Positions 51,505 to 62,846 of a stretch of DNA of 64,000 nt are shown here, one piece after another. Within the stretch, counting starts at the first letter, position 1, and each line of letters begins with the position of its first letter. Source of the stretch: Protopterus annectens (Eukaryota > Chordata > Ceratodontiformes > Protopteridae); contig NC_056733.1 in assembly GCF_019279795.1 (NCBI RefSeq), forward strand, positions 1,115,152,682 through 1,115,216,681, in the 5' to 3' direction. The notes under the pieces were generated by a model. The model was given only the letters and a program-made list of their open reading frames with translations, ran no database searches and was not told the origin of the DNA. The position numbers and the translations under genes are program-made.

Positions 51505-52412
51505 ACCTACCATGCTTTCAGACCTGATGTTAACAGTGGTGGCGTCTTCATACTTGTTAGGGGCTGTTATCACCTCTGTGCAGATCCCTAGAGATCTACA
51601 GGCAGAGCTCATTGAGCACAAGCTTGCACTAAACAAAACAAACTATCAGTTTATAGCTTGTTACAGGACATCCTCTGTGTCCATTGAAATGTATGTGAAC
51701 TTCATAGATGTATTCAGTTAACCCCCTGTAAACAAGAACTCCTTTATTTTGGGAAATTTTAACTACCTATCAGTAAAGTGGAGCATCTGTACCTCAAATG
51801 TTGGATACACCCAAATGCTCATAGATTTCATAAACAAAAGCTTCCTGGAGCAGATTGTTAACCAACCAACTAGAGGGCAAAATATTCTTGATGTGGTCCT
51901 TATGAATATAGCTTTTTCTCGTACTTTTTCCCTGGTAAAGCCTTTCCCAGTAAAGTTGGATCATAATCTAGTTACCTTCACTATTAGAAACGCTAAACCT
52001 GAAGACACTGATATCTCAGAATTCAAGGATTTCAAACATAGAAATCTCATTAAATTGTATGAAGAAATTTGAAGATTCACACCTTCCAGCGTAACCCCAG
52101 ATTTCACCTCAGCAGGAAACTGCTTAGATAAATGTATAGAATTGATAATAACCGCCATATCGAAGTATAATGGGAGGTTTGAAAGCAAATCATCCTCGTG
52201 GCCCAACATAAATAAACACCACCATAAAAGAAAAAAGCAGTCTTTAAAGTATTCAGCAGAGCTAAGGACCCTCAAATCAAAAATAATATTAGATTATAAA
52301 ATTAACAAAAAAAAAATTATTATGAGTACTAAGGAAGCCTATGAACTGATGTTAGCATCTAAAGTTAGGAGAACTTAAAAGTCCTTTAGTTATATTAGGA
52401 AACTAAGAGTTA
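51505..52412 (+). mobile_element. LINE endonuclease-region fragment (CR1/L2-like)
   Basis: One frame reads IPRDLQAELIEHKLALNKTN and YQFIACYRTSSVSIEMYVNF, then GNFNYLSVKWS, IVNQPTRGQNILDVVL and LDHNLVTFTIRNAKPEDTD. This is the end of an APE-type endonuclease and the linker toward RT, finishing at KSFSYIRKLRVS. In-frame stops occur at 51719 and 52070 and near 52376. The GDFN and SDHN catalytic motifs read GNFN and LDHN, so it is dead. The RT is absent, and it is a separate copy from the next LINE, with which its linker overlaps. Confidence 0.75.
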
Positions 52413-52805
52413 GTTTGCTTTAGTTTACTACTACCTCTGTACAGTAATGCTGATTCATAACAAGAGCATACCATCATAATCTAAAGTCTTTGAGATCAGG
52501 ATCTCCCACTTTGTACTCCAAATCATTGAGCTCCATTGGTGGGTCTCTTCTGTCCTGGACAGTTTAGCTAGACCATCCTGTCTTCCCTGCTTGACTCAGG
52601 TTTTGACATTCTATCTATCAGAGCTTGAGATGGGTACCTTGGAATTTGATGCACACTTTGAGTCATGGAGGTTTCAGGGAATTTTTTATCCCCTTCCTAT
52701 ATGCAAGTGTCCATCAGACTGTGGGAGATGCTGGCAATGATTCTAACAGTCAGTTTGCTCAGGAAGTCACTGCAATTATTGTTCAAGTGGTCTGAGACAG
52801 TGCCA
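52413..52805. other. Mostly unassigned; possible DIRS RT relic near 52690-52800
   Basis: Nothing clear over most of this stretch. At 52690-52800 one frame (MLAMILTV, LLRKSLQLLFKWS) weakly resembles the MASCILLVPYARLHMRKLQWYLKSLWS block that precedes RNase H in DIRS elements. Together with the RNase H-like trace at 54774 this suggests that a LINE landed in an old DIRS copy. Confidence 0.35.
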
Positions 52806-54773
52806 TAGCCATGCGATACAAACTACAACAAAAGGAAGAAACTGTTGCAGAAAAGAGGAAAATCCCAGGATGCAAAAAACTCCCCCGCCTCAGTAAGAAG
52901 CTGAGGTCCCTCATAAAATCCTCCAAAGCTAGTTAAGAAAATAAAATTGCCAAAGATTCCAAAGACAACCACAAGGCATTCTATAGCTATGTCAAGAATC
53001 TAAATGGCAATGGTCAGATCTGCAACAGAATGGCATTAAATATACTGATCCCAAGGATATTGCCAGTATCCTGGCAGATTGATTCAGTGCAAACTTAACC
53101 CCCCTCTCACCCTCTAAAGGGTCCATCTCAATACTGAAAGATTTCCAAATTCCGGTAATAACGGCCACACAGGTAAAAAAATGCACTCTCCAAAGCTAAG
53201 AATACAGCTTCCATGGGACAAGATGACATCCCAGGCTGTGTATTACATGAACTACAAAATGAACTGGCACCTCACCTAAGTGTCATGTTTAATCATAGCC
53301 TCACCTCAGGCTTTGTGCCCACTGAGTGGTACACAACTACAGTTATACCACTCCACAAGGGGGGGATCCACCTTGGATTCTGGGAACTACCGCCCCATCA
53401 GTCTGATGAGCCTAATCTACAAGGCTATGGAACGTACTATCATGGAACTTATAAACAAAGACATTGGCAACCTTCAAACACTGGACCCTACCCAGTTTGA
53501 GTTCGTGAAGGGCCAATCATGTCTCCTAAACCTGACTGACTTCTTCAAATCAGTCTCCATTGCCATGGAAAAGGGCAAGGTGGTCCACACAGCCTATCTG
53601 GACCTCGCCAGGGCCTTCAACACCATCCCCCACTCTAGAATCATAGATAAACCTACTAAGTTGGGCATTAATCCCTACGTCACTCCATGGGTTGCCAACT
53701 GGCTTACTGACAGAACCCACACTGTAAAAGTAGCCGACTCCAAATCCAGCTCCAGACAAGTGACAAGTGGAGTACCTCAGGGTTCAGTCCTGGGACCGCT
53801 GTTGTTTGGCATCTGCTTCTCTGAAGAACAGGCCAACACTAAGGGACTCTGGCTAACAAAGTTTGCAGATGACTGCAAACTGGGAGCCATTATTGAATCC
53901 CCAAATGATGTGGTTATTCTACAAAAGGGCCTTACAGAAACAGATGCTTGGTGCCAGAGCCATGGGCTCAAGCTCAATGCCAATAAATGTATAGTTATCC
54001 CCTTTGGGAAAAAACATGTACCCGTGAATTACCACATAGGTGTCAGTACACTAAACACCGAAAGTGTGATAAGAGACTTGGGGACACAGGTGGACAGTGG
54101 TCTCACCTTTGATAACCACATCGCCACAACTGTCAGGAAATCCTTCTATGTTGCACACCTCATCACTAAGGGCTTTTCATCCAGAAAAAAGGAGGTCATC
54201 CCTCATTAGACCCATTATAGAGTACAATGCTCCGTTTGGTATGTACCTCTCAAGACATCTGCAACAACTGGAAAGGCGGCAGAAATACCTCACTAAAAGA
54301 AAGATGCCCTATGCTGACTGTCTAAAAAAACTCCACCTATACTCTTGTTGTATATCGTCTACTCAGAGGCGATATCTGCTTAACATACAAGGCCATGTTA
54401 AACCCAGAGCTGTTGGACATGCTACGCGTAAAGAAATCCCAATCCCTCAGAGACACACGCTCCAGGGATCTAAACCTTGTCATCACAATGAACAAAACAT
54501 GCTGGAGGGATAGGTTCCTGACTCAGAGACTCCCCAGACTCTGGAATAGACTGCCCATGCATGTCAAGCAGAGCGCCTCTTTGGCCCTCTTCAAAAGGAA
54601 CCTTGATGATTGGATAGGAAATAGGAAATTCACCTTGGGGATCACATCACTCGCCCTTCTAAACAGGGGTCCGGGGAAGTAAATACTGTGGGAAGAAATA
54701 ACCAGGGAGTTGTTATGGCTAGGCTTGTATAGGCCCTAGGACCGAAAGCCTAGTACCAACCTATGAACCTATT
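52806..54773 (+). mobile_element. CR1/L2-like LINE, 5'-truncated copy with RT
   Basis: Runs from the linker (KKLPRLSKKLRSLIKSSKAS, AFYSYVKNLNGNGQICN) through RT to the 3' tail CCAACCTATGAACCTAT. RT blocks: IPGCVLHELQNELAPHL, PHQSDEPN where RPISLMSL is read in the next frame, YLDLARAFNTIPHS, SGVPQGSVLGPLLFGI and KFADDCKLGAII. Frame changes occur near 53370 and after about 54200 (near 54300-54400), and the motif A Asp reads Asn (AFN for AFD), so it is inactive. The C-terminal region matches the LINE at 18875. Confidence 0.82.
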
Positions 54774-54940
54774 ACAAGAAAAACACAGCTCTGCCAACCT
54801 TACTGTTTAGCCATGCAGCTGTGGGATCTGGTGCTATCCAGTAATTTTCTTTTCGTAATTATTCATCTGCCAGGAGTTGACAGTGTTCTGGTATTCTGCA
54901 ACTGTACTGAACATTTCAGTTATACTCTTGGAAGATAGTT
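54774..54940 (+). mobile_element. DIRS RNase H relic (S)
   Basis: Immediately after the LINE tail one frame reads CQPYCLAMQLWDLVLSSNFL and FVIIHLPGVDSVLVF. It aligns to YPLCRLAMDLWNSALACNLDLQAQFLPGKQNILAD of family 1. Heavily decayed; the match is short but continuous. Confidence 0.5.
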
Positions 54941-56019
54941 AATCCCAATATACATCATGGAGTAAGGAGTATGTGAAGCATGCCAGAGAGGTATTTCTTT
55001 CCCGGCCCCCTTAGTGCTGAACTTTTAAATTTTGGACCAGAGATTAATATGCCATGTTGAAACAATTTTTTTTTTTTCATTTCCATTGATTCTGAATGTT
55101 CTTAGTGATACAAAAGCAGAGTTAGTTTTTCTCATTGGTCTTTAATGGCTGAGTCAGCTTTGGTTCTCCCTTTTATTGGAATCTGTTTATTAAGATTTTT
55201 CAGCTTCCTTTCGAGCAAGATCTCCTGATTCAACAAGAATGATTGGTTCTACAGCCTTCCCTGCTTAAATGTATTGAAGCTGGAATTTTGATTCCTAGTG
55301 GGGATTTGTTTTCTTCAGATGTTGATTAAAGTTAAGCAGAACTGTGGAAGACATACTAGTAAGTTTTATTTGTCTAAGTGGAGGACATTTCCCACTGGTG
55401 TGCTAAAAAGTATTTCCTTTTCCAGTTTCAGTATTCTTGTGTTCTAGATACTCTCCCATTCGATTAACACAGGTCTGTCTTAGGTTTACACTCAAATGTC
55501 TTATGTTCCAGGTAATATAGCATAGATTCTTCCCTTGTAGCCTACTATCCTTGTGAAATTTGCTGTTGTGGTCTCCCTTGTGGGTGCAGTAAAACCAGCT
55601 AATTAAAAAGCTTTGAAAACAGATGTGGAGCTTCCAAGAGTTTTTTATTTTTCAAACAGAAGAATTTGAATGAAGCACATTTCAAGAAAGCTGAGAAAGC
55701 TCCAGAGGCAGTATCACAGCAAGGGATTAGAGCAGGACAGATGGGGAGGATTCTAGACCTGCAGCTGACCAAAACTTCAGGTCTAATACTTGAGGTTGTC
55801 AGTAAGGTTGTATTACATTCTAGATAACCTTGCTCTTCTGCATAACAGAAGCTTTTTTAATGTTTTGATGATGTTCATTCTTTTGCTTGATCAGCCTGTT
55901 TTCCTGGTAATCTTTGTCTGGCTTGGCTTCTTTCATGTTATTCCTGCTAAGAAACTGAGCCTTCCTAGTTGATAGTTGAACATCATATTAAAAAGTATGA
56001 CAGAGCCTCATTATGAGCC
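54941..56019. other. Unassigned DNA
   Basis: No gene or element can be supported. By position it may be the decayed post-RH and recombinase part of relic S. A poly-T tract lies at about 55066-55078. Confidence 0.4.
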
Positions 56020-56150
56020 TCCTTATTTAGTCTGTTTAAAATATATAACTTGGGAATTGGTGCTTCTTTAAACAGCGACATCAAGAAGTTTCAAGTTGTA
56101 AGCACTTCTGTTAAGAGCATTATACATTTTCCATAAAAATTAGGTGGTGC
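56020..56150 (+). mobile_element. DIRS recombinase relic (S)
   Basis: Reads LKYITWELVLL, then TATSRSFKL and ALYIFHKN. It aligns with LKYLTWKTVFLIAVTLARRLLELQALSFKPHYLFFLKDGVSL of element R. Heavily decayed; it lies just upstream of another LINE. Confidence 0.45.
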
Positions 56151-56292
56151 TCCCCCCCCAAGAGACATTGTTAGATGTAACTATATCGAGTATGATTGTG
56201 GAGATTGTTGTGCAAGTGGAAGGCTTGTTGTGTGTTGTTAATAAAATGACTATTTGCTGTGGGGGTATGTTGCTTTCATCTAGGATAAACGT

Positions 56293-58128
56293 CATGAAAA
56301 CAAAATCGCCACTGATTCTAAAGACAACCACAAAGCATTCTATATGTATGTCAAGAATCTCAATGGCAACACTCAGATCTGCTCTGAGTTACAGCACAAT
56401 GACACTAAATATACAGACCCAACTGATATTGCCAACATCCTGGCAGATAGGTTCAGTGCTAACTTTACCCCCCTCTCACTGCCTAAAGAGCCCATCTCTA
56501 TACTGGAAGAATGCAAAGTTCCCGTAGTCATGGCTGCACAGGTAAAAACCACACTCTCCAAAGCCAAGAACACAGCATCCATGGGACCAGACAACATCCC
56601 AGGCTGCGTTCTACACGAACTACAGAACGAACTGGCACCCCACCTAAGTACCATGTTTAGTCATAGCCTCACCTCAGGCTTTGTGCATCCTGAATGGTGC
56701 ACAACAATGGTTATCCCACTCCACAAGGGGGGAGCCACCACGGTCCCCAGGAACTACCGCCCCATTAGCCTGACGAGCCTGGTCTGCAAGGCCATGGAAC
56801 GTATCATCATGGAACTTATAAACAAAGACATTGGTAATCTCCAAACTCTGGACCCCACCCGGTTCTTCTTTGAAGCAGTCACCAAAGCCGTAGACAAGGG
56901 TAAGGTAGTTCACACAGCCTATCTAGATCTTGCCAAGGCTTTCGACACCATCCCCCACTCTGGAGTTATAGATAAACTCACTAAACTAGGTATAAATCCC
57001 TATGACACAAGATGGGTTGCCAACTGGCTCACTGACAGAACCCACACTGTGACAGTAGCAGACTCCAAATCCGACTTCAGACCAGTGACAAGTGGAGTAC
57101 CACAGGGTTCGGTCCTGGGTCCTCTCCTGTTTGGTATCTACTTCTCTGAAGTACAGGCTAACACAGAAGGTCTTTGGCTAACGAATGTTGCAGATGACTG
57201 CAAACTAGGAGCCATAATCGAAACTCCTAATGATGTGGACATCCTACAAAAGGGCCTCACTGAGACAGATGCCTGGTGTCAAAGCCATGGACTCAGGCTC
57301 AATGCCAAAAAGTGCATTGCCATCCCCTTTGGTAAAAACTATGTACCCATGAACTACAACATAGGCGGTAGTATACTTAACACCGAAAGTGTGCTAAGAG
57401 ACCTTGGGACACAGGTGGACAGTAGTTTCTCCTTTGATAATCACATCGCCACAATAGTCAGGAAATCCTTCTACGTTGCACACCTCATCACAAAAGGTTT
57501 CTCATCCAGAAAAAAAGAGGTCATTGTTCCCCTCTACTCATCACTCATTAGACCCATTATAGAATACAACGCCCCTTTTGGTATGTACCTCACAAGACAT
57601 CTACAACAACTGGAAAGGCCGCAGAAATACCTCACAAAGAGGATTACTGGCCTCAAACAGATGCCCTACGCAGACTGTCTCAAAAAACTCCAGCTTTACT
57701 CCATCGCATATCGCCTACTCAGAGGTGATCTCTGCCTAACATACAGAGCTATGTCAAACCCAGAGCTGTTGGACATGCTCTACTTAAAGAAATCGCAATC
57801 CCTCCGAGCTACACACTCTAGGGACCTAAACCTTGTCACCACAATAAACAGAACATGCCGGAGGGATAGATTCCTGTCCCAGAGACTTCCCATACTCTGG
57901 AATAAACTACCTATCTATATCAAACAAAGCTCCTCATTAGCACTCTTCAAGAAAAATCTTGATGATTGTTTAGGAAATAGGAATTTCACCCCGGGGATCA
58001 CCTCTGTGGCTCTGCTCGACAGTGGCACAGGAAAATAATTTTCTTGATGGCAAAAGCCAGGGTACTTTTTTGGCTGGGCTTGTATAGGCCCCAGGGCCAA
58101 TAGCCTAGTACCTACCTATGAACCTATG
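56293..58128 (+). mobile_element. CR1/L2-like LINE, 5'-truncated, with long RT ORF
   Basis: Starts in the linker (KSPLILKTTTKHS-type region, then MYVKNLNGNTQICSEL) and ends in CCTATGAACCTATGAA at 58128, after a short 3' UTR with TGTATAGGCCCC. The endonuclease part is absent. Similar to the copy at 52806 and better preserved. No target duplication was found with confidence. It belongs to the LINE family whose tail the SINE shares. Confidence 0.87.
56344..58038 (+). CDS. LINE reverse transcriptase, 564-residue frame
   Basis: RT motifs in order: NYRPISLTSLVCKAMERIIM (about residue 138), YLDLAKAFDTIPHSGVIDKL (motif A, about 193-212), TSGVPQGSVLGPLLFGIYF (motif B, about 250), NVADDCKLGAII (motif C, FADD reads VADD) and SLIRPIIEYNAPFGMYL. 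The C-terminal domain ends LLDSGTGK. Relative to the copy at 53500 about 17 residues are missing in frame after LDPTRF (the FVKGQSCLLNLTDF segment), which probably disables the enzyme though the frame stays open. Upstream sequence in frame belongs to the linker. Confidence 0.85.
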   Translation: MYVKNLNGNTQICSELQHNDTKYTDPTDIANILADRFSANFTPLSLPKEPISILEECKVPVVMAAQVKTTLSKAKNTASMGPDNIPGCVLHELQNELAPHLSTMFSHSLTSGFVHPEWCTTMVIPLHKGGATTVPRNYRPISLTSLVCKAMERIIMELINKDIGNLQTLDPTRFFFEAVTKAVDKGKVVHTAYLDLAKAFDTIPHSGVIDKLTKLGINPYDTRWVANWLTDRTHTVTVADSKSDFRPVTSGVPQGSVLGPLLFGIYFSEVQANTEGLWLTNVADDCKLGAIIETPNDVDILQKGLTETDAWCQSHGLRLNAKKCIAIPFGKNYVPMNYNIGGSILNTESVLRDLGTQVDSSFSFDNHIATIVRKSFYVAHLITKGFSSRKKEVIVPLYSSLIRPIIEYNAPFGMYLTRHLQQLERPQKYLTKRITGLKQMPYADCLKKLQLYSIAYRLLRGDLCLTYRAMSNPELLDMLYLKKSQSLRATHSRDLNLVTTINRTCRRDRFLSQRLPILWNKLPIYIKQSSSLALFKKNLDDCLGNRNFTPGITSVALLDSGTGK

Positions 58129-59565
58129 AATGGTGCATTAGTGTGAGTCAGGAAACCCTTGTCTTCTCTCTCTCTCTTTTTTTTTTTATTCTAACCCCCC
58201 CCCCCCCCCCAACCCCATTCAGACGAATGGATCCCCTACTGCCTGCAGTCATTCAGCCCTTTCCTCCCCCATACTGGGTGAGATTCAGACCCATTCATTC
58301 CCCAGCAAAGACAAAAGTCCACTGGCCAACCAGCTCATTTATTCACCTGTGAGGTGAGAGTTCAATGTTAAAGAGCAAGCCAGTATGTAGATCATGCTGT
58401 GACAGTCCTACCTTTCATCACCACAGTGAAAGAGACTACCGTCTACTGCTTCTTCAAAAGTGATGTGTTTCTTCCACTGAGACCAACTTTCCTGACTTCT
58501 CTGCAGCTCCTATCAGTTGTTACCTGCAGTACTTTCTGTACCTCAGCGAATGTCAGTGGTGTAATGAGCTACACTGATTTGTTTAGCAAAGATAACTGAG
58601 CTTACAGTATCCACTTACTCCTGTCCTACCTTGCTGTTTTTCTTGTGTCCAGACTCACTAACTGAACTTAAATCATCTGAATTGTAGATAGACCTTTGTC
58701 CCACTATGCTACAGAGCTGTGGATACAGGCAGTGATTTTAATTTGTCACCTGAGGGGTTAGGATCTGTTACTACAGGCTGCTGTTAAGTAGAAGGACTGA
58801 CCTGTGAAATCCACTGTTGTAATATGGGCCATAAGTTGGAGACTATATAATGCAGTAAGAAGAGTTTGATTCTCCGTTACAGTAGCTGTGATGCAGATGG
58901 GCATTATGATATCTTGGTTTCCCAGGCTTCTCAGTCCCTCACATTATCCATAATGCAGTGCCCGAGACAATCTTCTCCAGATTTCTTTCGCTATTCTGTG
59001 GTATATAATTGTTAACTGTTATTAGAGCTTCCAGACTCTTTTTTACAATGTTATAACAGAAAAAGGACAACGATGTGACAATTTTCTTATTTTCAGTTGT
59101 TCCCTCTTGTAACCATATTGTTTGTTTCTTACCTCATTTTTAGACAAGAGTTGCTGTTTTTTTCTACTGTTAAGAGCCTTCGCATTTTACTTTTTTTAAA
59201 AAAAGAAGCATTTTTATTGCTAATTGCTGCAATATTCTTGGGACTTTGTAGTTTGTTTTGTCCCCCGTAAGATCCTAGCTAAGTAAAAGGCTGTGCAGTA
59301 CTTAACCTGTGTGATTGAGTAGTACAATTTGTGCAATTGTGAAATTTGTCAAAGATTTATACAGAAAACCCTAAAAGTCCATAATATAAACTTTATTTAT
59401 TTTCAAGAAAATCTATTCAGTCTTTAGCTTCAGCTTTGACATCAGAACTGTCCAGTGTTTCCTTAACTGACCCAGACCTCAGAAACATAATATCAGCCAA
59501 AAGCCAGAAAAACCAAGACCTTCCTGTTTATGTCCTCAACATAAAAGACAATAGGTAAAGTAGTT
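58129..59565. other. Unassigned DNA with a C homopolymer
   Basis: A T run is followed by about 18 C residues near 58193-58210. No gene recognised; short open frames here have no family likeness that I can name. Confidence 0.45.
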
Positions 59566-59640
59566 CCAAAGGTCATAGATTCATAGGTGTTGTACTGTGT
59601 TAACAGCCACTAGGGCCTTTTTCAGCCTAGCCATGCATTT
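59566..59640 (-). mobile_element. Minus-strand LINE/SINE 3' tail remnant
   Basis: On the minus strand: GGCTAGGCTGAAAAAGGCCCTAG, then CACCTATGAATCTATGA. This matches the GGCTAGGCTTGTATAGGCCC ... CCTATGAACCTATGA 3' end of the local LINE. Nothing upstream of it on the minus strand matches the LINE or the SINE body, so it is a very short 5'-truncated copy. Confidence 0.65.
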
Positions 59641-61144
59641 CAAATTTTTGACAAGTTCTAATAATTTTACAAATTGTAGCAAGTAGGTATCCCTGTGAAT
59701 TTTCCAGCTCATAGGGAAACATTTCATTTACCTGTAGAAGATTTCAGGTGCCAGACCAGCATCTGCAGGATCCTCTCCCTTACCTTTACTTTAATTTGAC
59801 TGATAAGTTTGCTGATGCCACTCCTTGGGCTCAGATGAACGTGTCTGCAGTGCTTTCCTCAACAGCCTCTTCTCTATCCCTTCTCCTTCCCATAGGCCTT
59901 CCTTACTGATAACCATGAAAAGTAGCACTGGTACTGAAGTTACTGACATTGACTCATATGAGAATGTGGAGAGCTGGAGACCTGTTGACATTTTGTAGGC
60001 CCCACTTTTCAGTGTCAGTAACTCTGGTGCCAACTGAGCTGCTGGTGTCAACTCTGCTGATGTTGCTGAGGCTGTTATTTCTGATACTGGGGGTTGTCAC
60101 ATTGGTGCTGAGCTCAGTGTTGTGCTCAGTTTGGGTAGTCTTTCAGAAACTGGTACCTTTGCCCTTGATGCCAACAGTGATACCTGCATTGTAGACATCT
60201 TTACGTTGACCGCCTTCAACATCAACACTCTCTCAAATATTAGTGTCTATACAGTTAGTAGACTAGCTTCTGTTTGAGCTTGTGACTCTTCCTGTTTCAT
60301 TGCAACAAGGCAAAGAAACCAAAGAGCTTATGCAGTATTCCACCACAGCACTGAAGCACAAAAATGTTGCTGCTTCTTCCTATGTCCTGGCACCTCTGAA
60401 GGTAGCTAGAAAGCACATTTACAGTATGAAATATATAGACTCACCCCCACTGTTGAAGAGGAGGAGAATGCAGATTGTTCTTCATATTTCTTCATATTGA
60501 TTACTGCTGTAGTAGCTCAAGTTATATAAGTTATGTCCTGCTTAGCATTTAACAGACGTCCAGCCTCCAAAGCTCCAGGGCACCTTTGTTGGCCCAAATC
60601 ATTGGCTCAAGCTTAGCTGACTGCTTCTCAGTGGAGCACTCCTTTGCGGGCTTACAAGAATTAATGGTCGACTAACACTGTTCCATTTTTGGGCAGATAA
60701 GTTGTCTTTCGAGGAAAAAAAGGTCTATATTGCATTTTAGTTTAAAGTAAAGTTTTGTGAAAAACAACTAATTTAAATTAGTCATTATTGCATTACTTTT
60801 ATGCACTTGTAAATAGGAGAGCAGTTTTTCCATTTGGGTTTAAAAGTTGTTGAAAACTCCTTTTTTTGTGGAGAGACTGTGTTTATGAAAAAGGTGTTTT
60901 AAGTACTTTGTACTGCATTTTGTGTAGGGAGTAGTGGCTTTTGTGTGACTTTTTCTGATTTGCTGACTATTGCTACTAAGCTTACCTAGGGAACAAGCAA
61001 CATTTTTGACTTGATTATGGAACAAACAGTCAATCCCTAGGTTAGACCTTCTTCCAGCCACAAAAAGTAAAATGTTAACTAAGCAGCGTTTGGTTGTAAT
61101 TTGCCTCAGCCACAGGTGGGTGATTCTGCTGTGGCCAAAGCTGG
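59641..61144. other. Unassigned DNA; possible gag-like relic at 59790-60500
   Basis: Between 59950 and 60480 one frame is rich in Val/Leu/Pro/Ser repeats (VTLVPTELLVSTLL, LVPLPLMPTVIPAL) and ends SPPLLKRRRMQIVLHISS. In layout it recalls the Ser/Pro/Val-rich gag middle of P with its basic PPRKKICKRKH stretch. The likeness is compositional and weak. From 60500 to 61144 I see nothing definite. Confidence 0.3.
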
Positions 61145-61263
61145 ATGTTCTTCGTGTTTTACTGTTGCAGTCATTACATTTGGATAATCTGCTGGTAGGT
61201 TGCCCTCAGTCGGCCTGAATAACAAAGTCTTGGGTCCTCCGTCAGTTGCTGTCTCCTCTTCCA

Positions 61264-61318
61264 TGACGTCAGGTCGTCAGGGGTATAAAACATGCAGCCG
61301 ACACCATTTTATTCAGTC
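61264..61318 (+). promoter_or_regulatory. CRE + TATA + initiator in the left ITR of copy F
   Basis: TGACGTCA 61264-61271, TATAAAA from 61284, and TTCAGTCT with its A at 61315, spacing 31 bp. Confidence 0.62.
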
Positions 61319-61464
61319 TTTCGTGCCGCACGGTGCTCGAAGCAGAAGCAGTTAGCAAGTGCCGGTCGGCCGACTCCTGAAATTTTCGCATTCGAGTTTC
61401 AGAACCAAAGTCTTCAACTAAAGCTAAGTACCCCGTTGGGGAAACTTTTTCTTGCTCCTTACCA

Positions 61465-62846
61465 ATGTTAATAAAAGTTACTAATTGCATTACTTGTGGG
61501 AAGCAAATACCTCATAAGGATTTTCATTTGTACTGTATTCCTTGCCTAGGCCCAGATCATAATGTGTCTTGCTGTCGGTTTTGTGCTAGATTTAACCAGC
61601 ACACTATTAAGCGTCGGTATATTTTTGCTTCAAAATATTTCGGATCCAGATTTAATTACCCTGAAATGTCAGTTAGCAACCCGACTACCGGAGTTCACAT
61701 AAAACGCAAAGAAAAAGTTAAGGTCCAAAACCGACCACGAAGCTTCTCCTAAGCCAGTCGCCGGTTTGCCGGTAATCAGTCAGGCACTTTTGCAGCCCCT
61801 GATACCCACTACTTTTGAGTTGCAGGCCTCTACCGAGTCCCATGCGGAGTCTGGTATGCCGCGAGATTCTCAGAGTATTGAACCCGCGGATGTCTCTCCC
61901 TTGGATAGGTCCGGAGCCGCTGAGCAGGCACTGGCTTCTGAGGGTGTTTTCAGGCCTCAACATTTTTATATAAAACCGACGCCAGCTTCAAAAACAAGAT
62001 CAAAAGCATCTTCTAAGTCTCAAAAAATGACCCATGAGCCACATGCTCAGGCCCCTATGCCTAAAAAACAGATGATCAAAATGGCTGAGGACTTAATTAC
62101 CTTGATCTGGGGTTCCCAACCCCCCCCCCCCCCGCTAAGAGGCCTAGGCAAGACACTGATTATGAATCTTCAGATCAGGTTTCTATTTCTTCTGATTTCT
62201 CTTCTGATCAGGAATTTTCTCTACCACCCTATGAGGCTTCAGATGCAGAAGAATCCATCCCATCTGCATCTCCTCCTGAGGATTATTCTTTTGGAGAAAC
62301 CTTGCATACTTTAAGGGAACATTTTCATTGGGAGAGTCAGGATTTCTCTGAATCTAAAAAGTGGCTTAGGGATTTCCTTCTTCTTCCTCAGCATAGGCCT
62401 TTGGCTATACCTCCTGTATTAGACATTGTTGATTATGTGTTTTCGGAATCGAGCATTGCTCCTGATTCCCTACCTCTGGCTCCTAGTAAGCCAGACAGAT
62501 ATTACAGGGTTCCTGACTCCCACAAATTTCTATTCATAAATCCTGCTGCTGATCCTGAAACTATCTCACAGGGTCCCAAAGTTGTAAAGGCCTGTACAGC
62601 CAAAAATCTTACCCGCACTGATAGAGACTCCAGGGCGCTGGATAGATGGGGAAAGAAGATTTATACGTCTGCAACAATGGCAGTTAGGGCCTTAAACTGC
62701 CAGTTTCATATGCTAAAATATCAACAGCATGTTAAGGGCTTATTGAAACAGAAAATTATGTTGATTTCTGATTGTGTGGAAAATAAAGAATTACAGGAAT
62801 TATTGCATGCAGCAGAACAGGTTGGAAAGCATACTTTGCAATGTGG
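61465..62846 (+). pseudogene. gag: DIRS copy F gag-like gene, 5' part
   Basis: MLIKVTNCITCGKQIPHKDF with CIPCLGPDHNVSCCRFCARFN. The Ser/Pro middle is followed by LREHFHWESQDFSESK, AIPPVLDIVDYVFSES, KPDRYYRVPDSHKF and WGKKIYTSATMAVRALNCQF. About two breaks. It is interrupted within the HTLQCG block. A C run at 62119-62133 matches the position of the one in copy B. Confidence 0.78.

Larger units (their letters stand above)
61145..62846 (+). mobile_element. Family 1 DIRS element, copy F (5' part)
   Basis: Left tip ATGTTCTTCGTG at 61145, left ITR with CRE and TATA, gag from ATG 61465. It is cut at 62846 by copy G. The remainder lies beyond the window if the insertion is simple. Few breaks in the visible gag. 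The left flank is unassigned DNA. Confidence 0.88.

Noticed and set aside
58143-58599. Short plus-strand open frames
   Set aside because: One is driven by the poly-C/T run. The other has only a loose resemblance to a recombinase segment, too weak to call.
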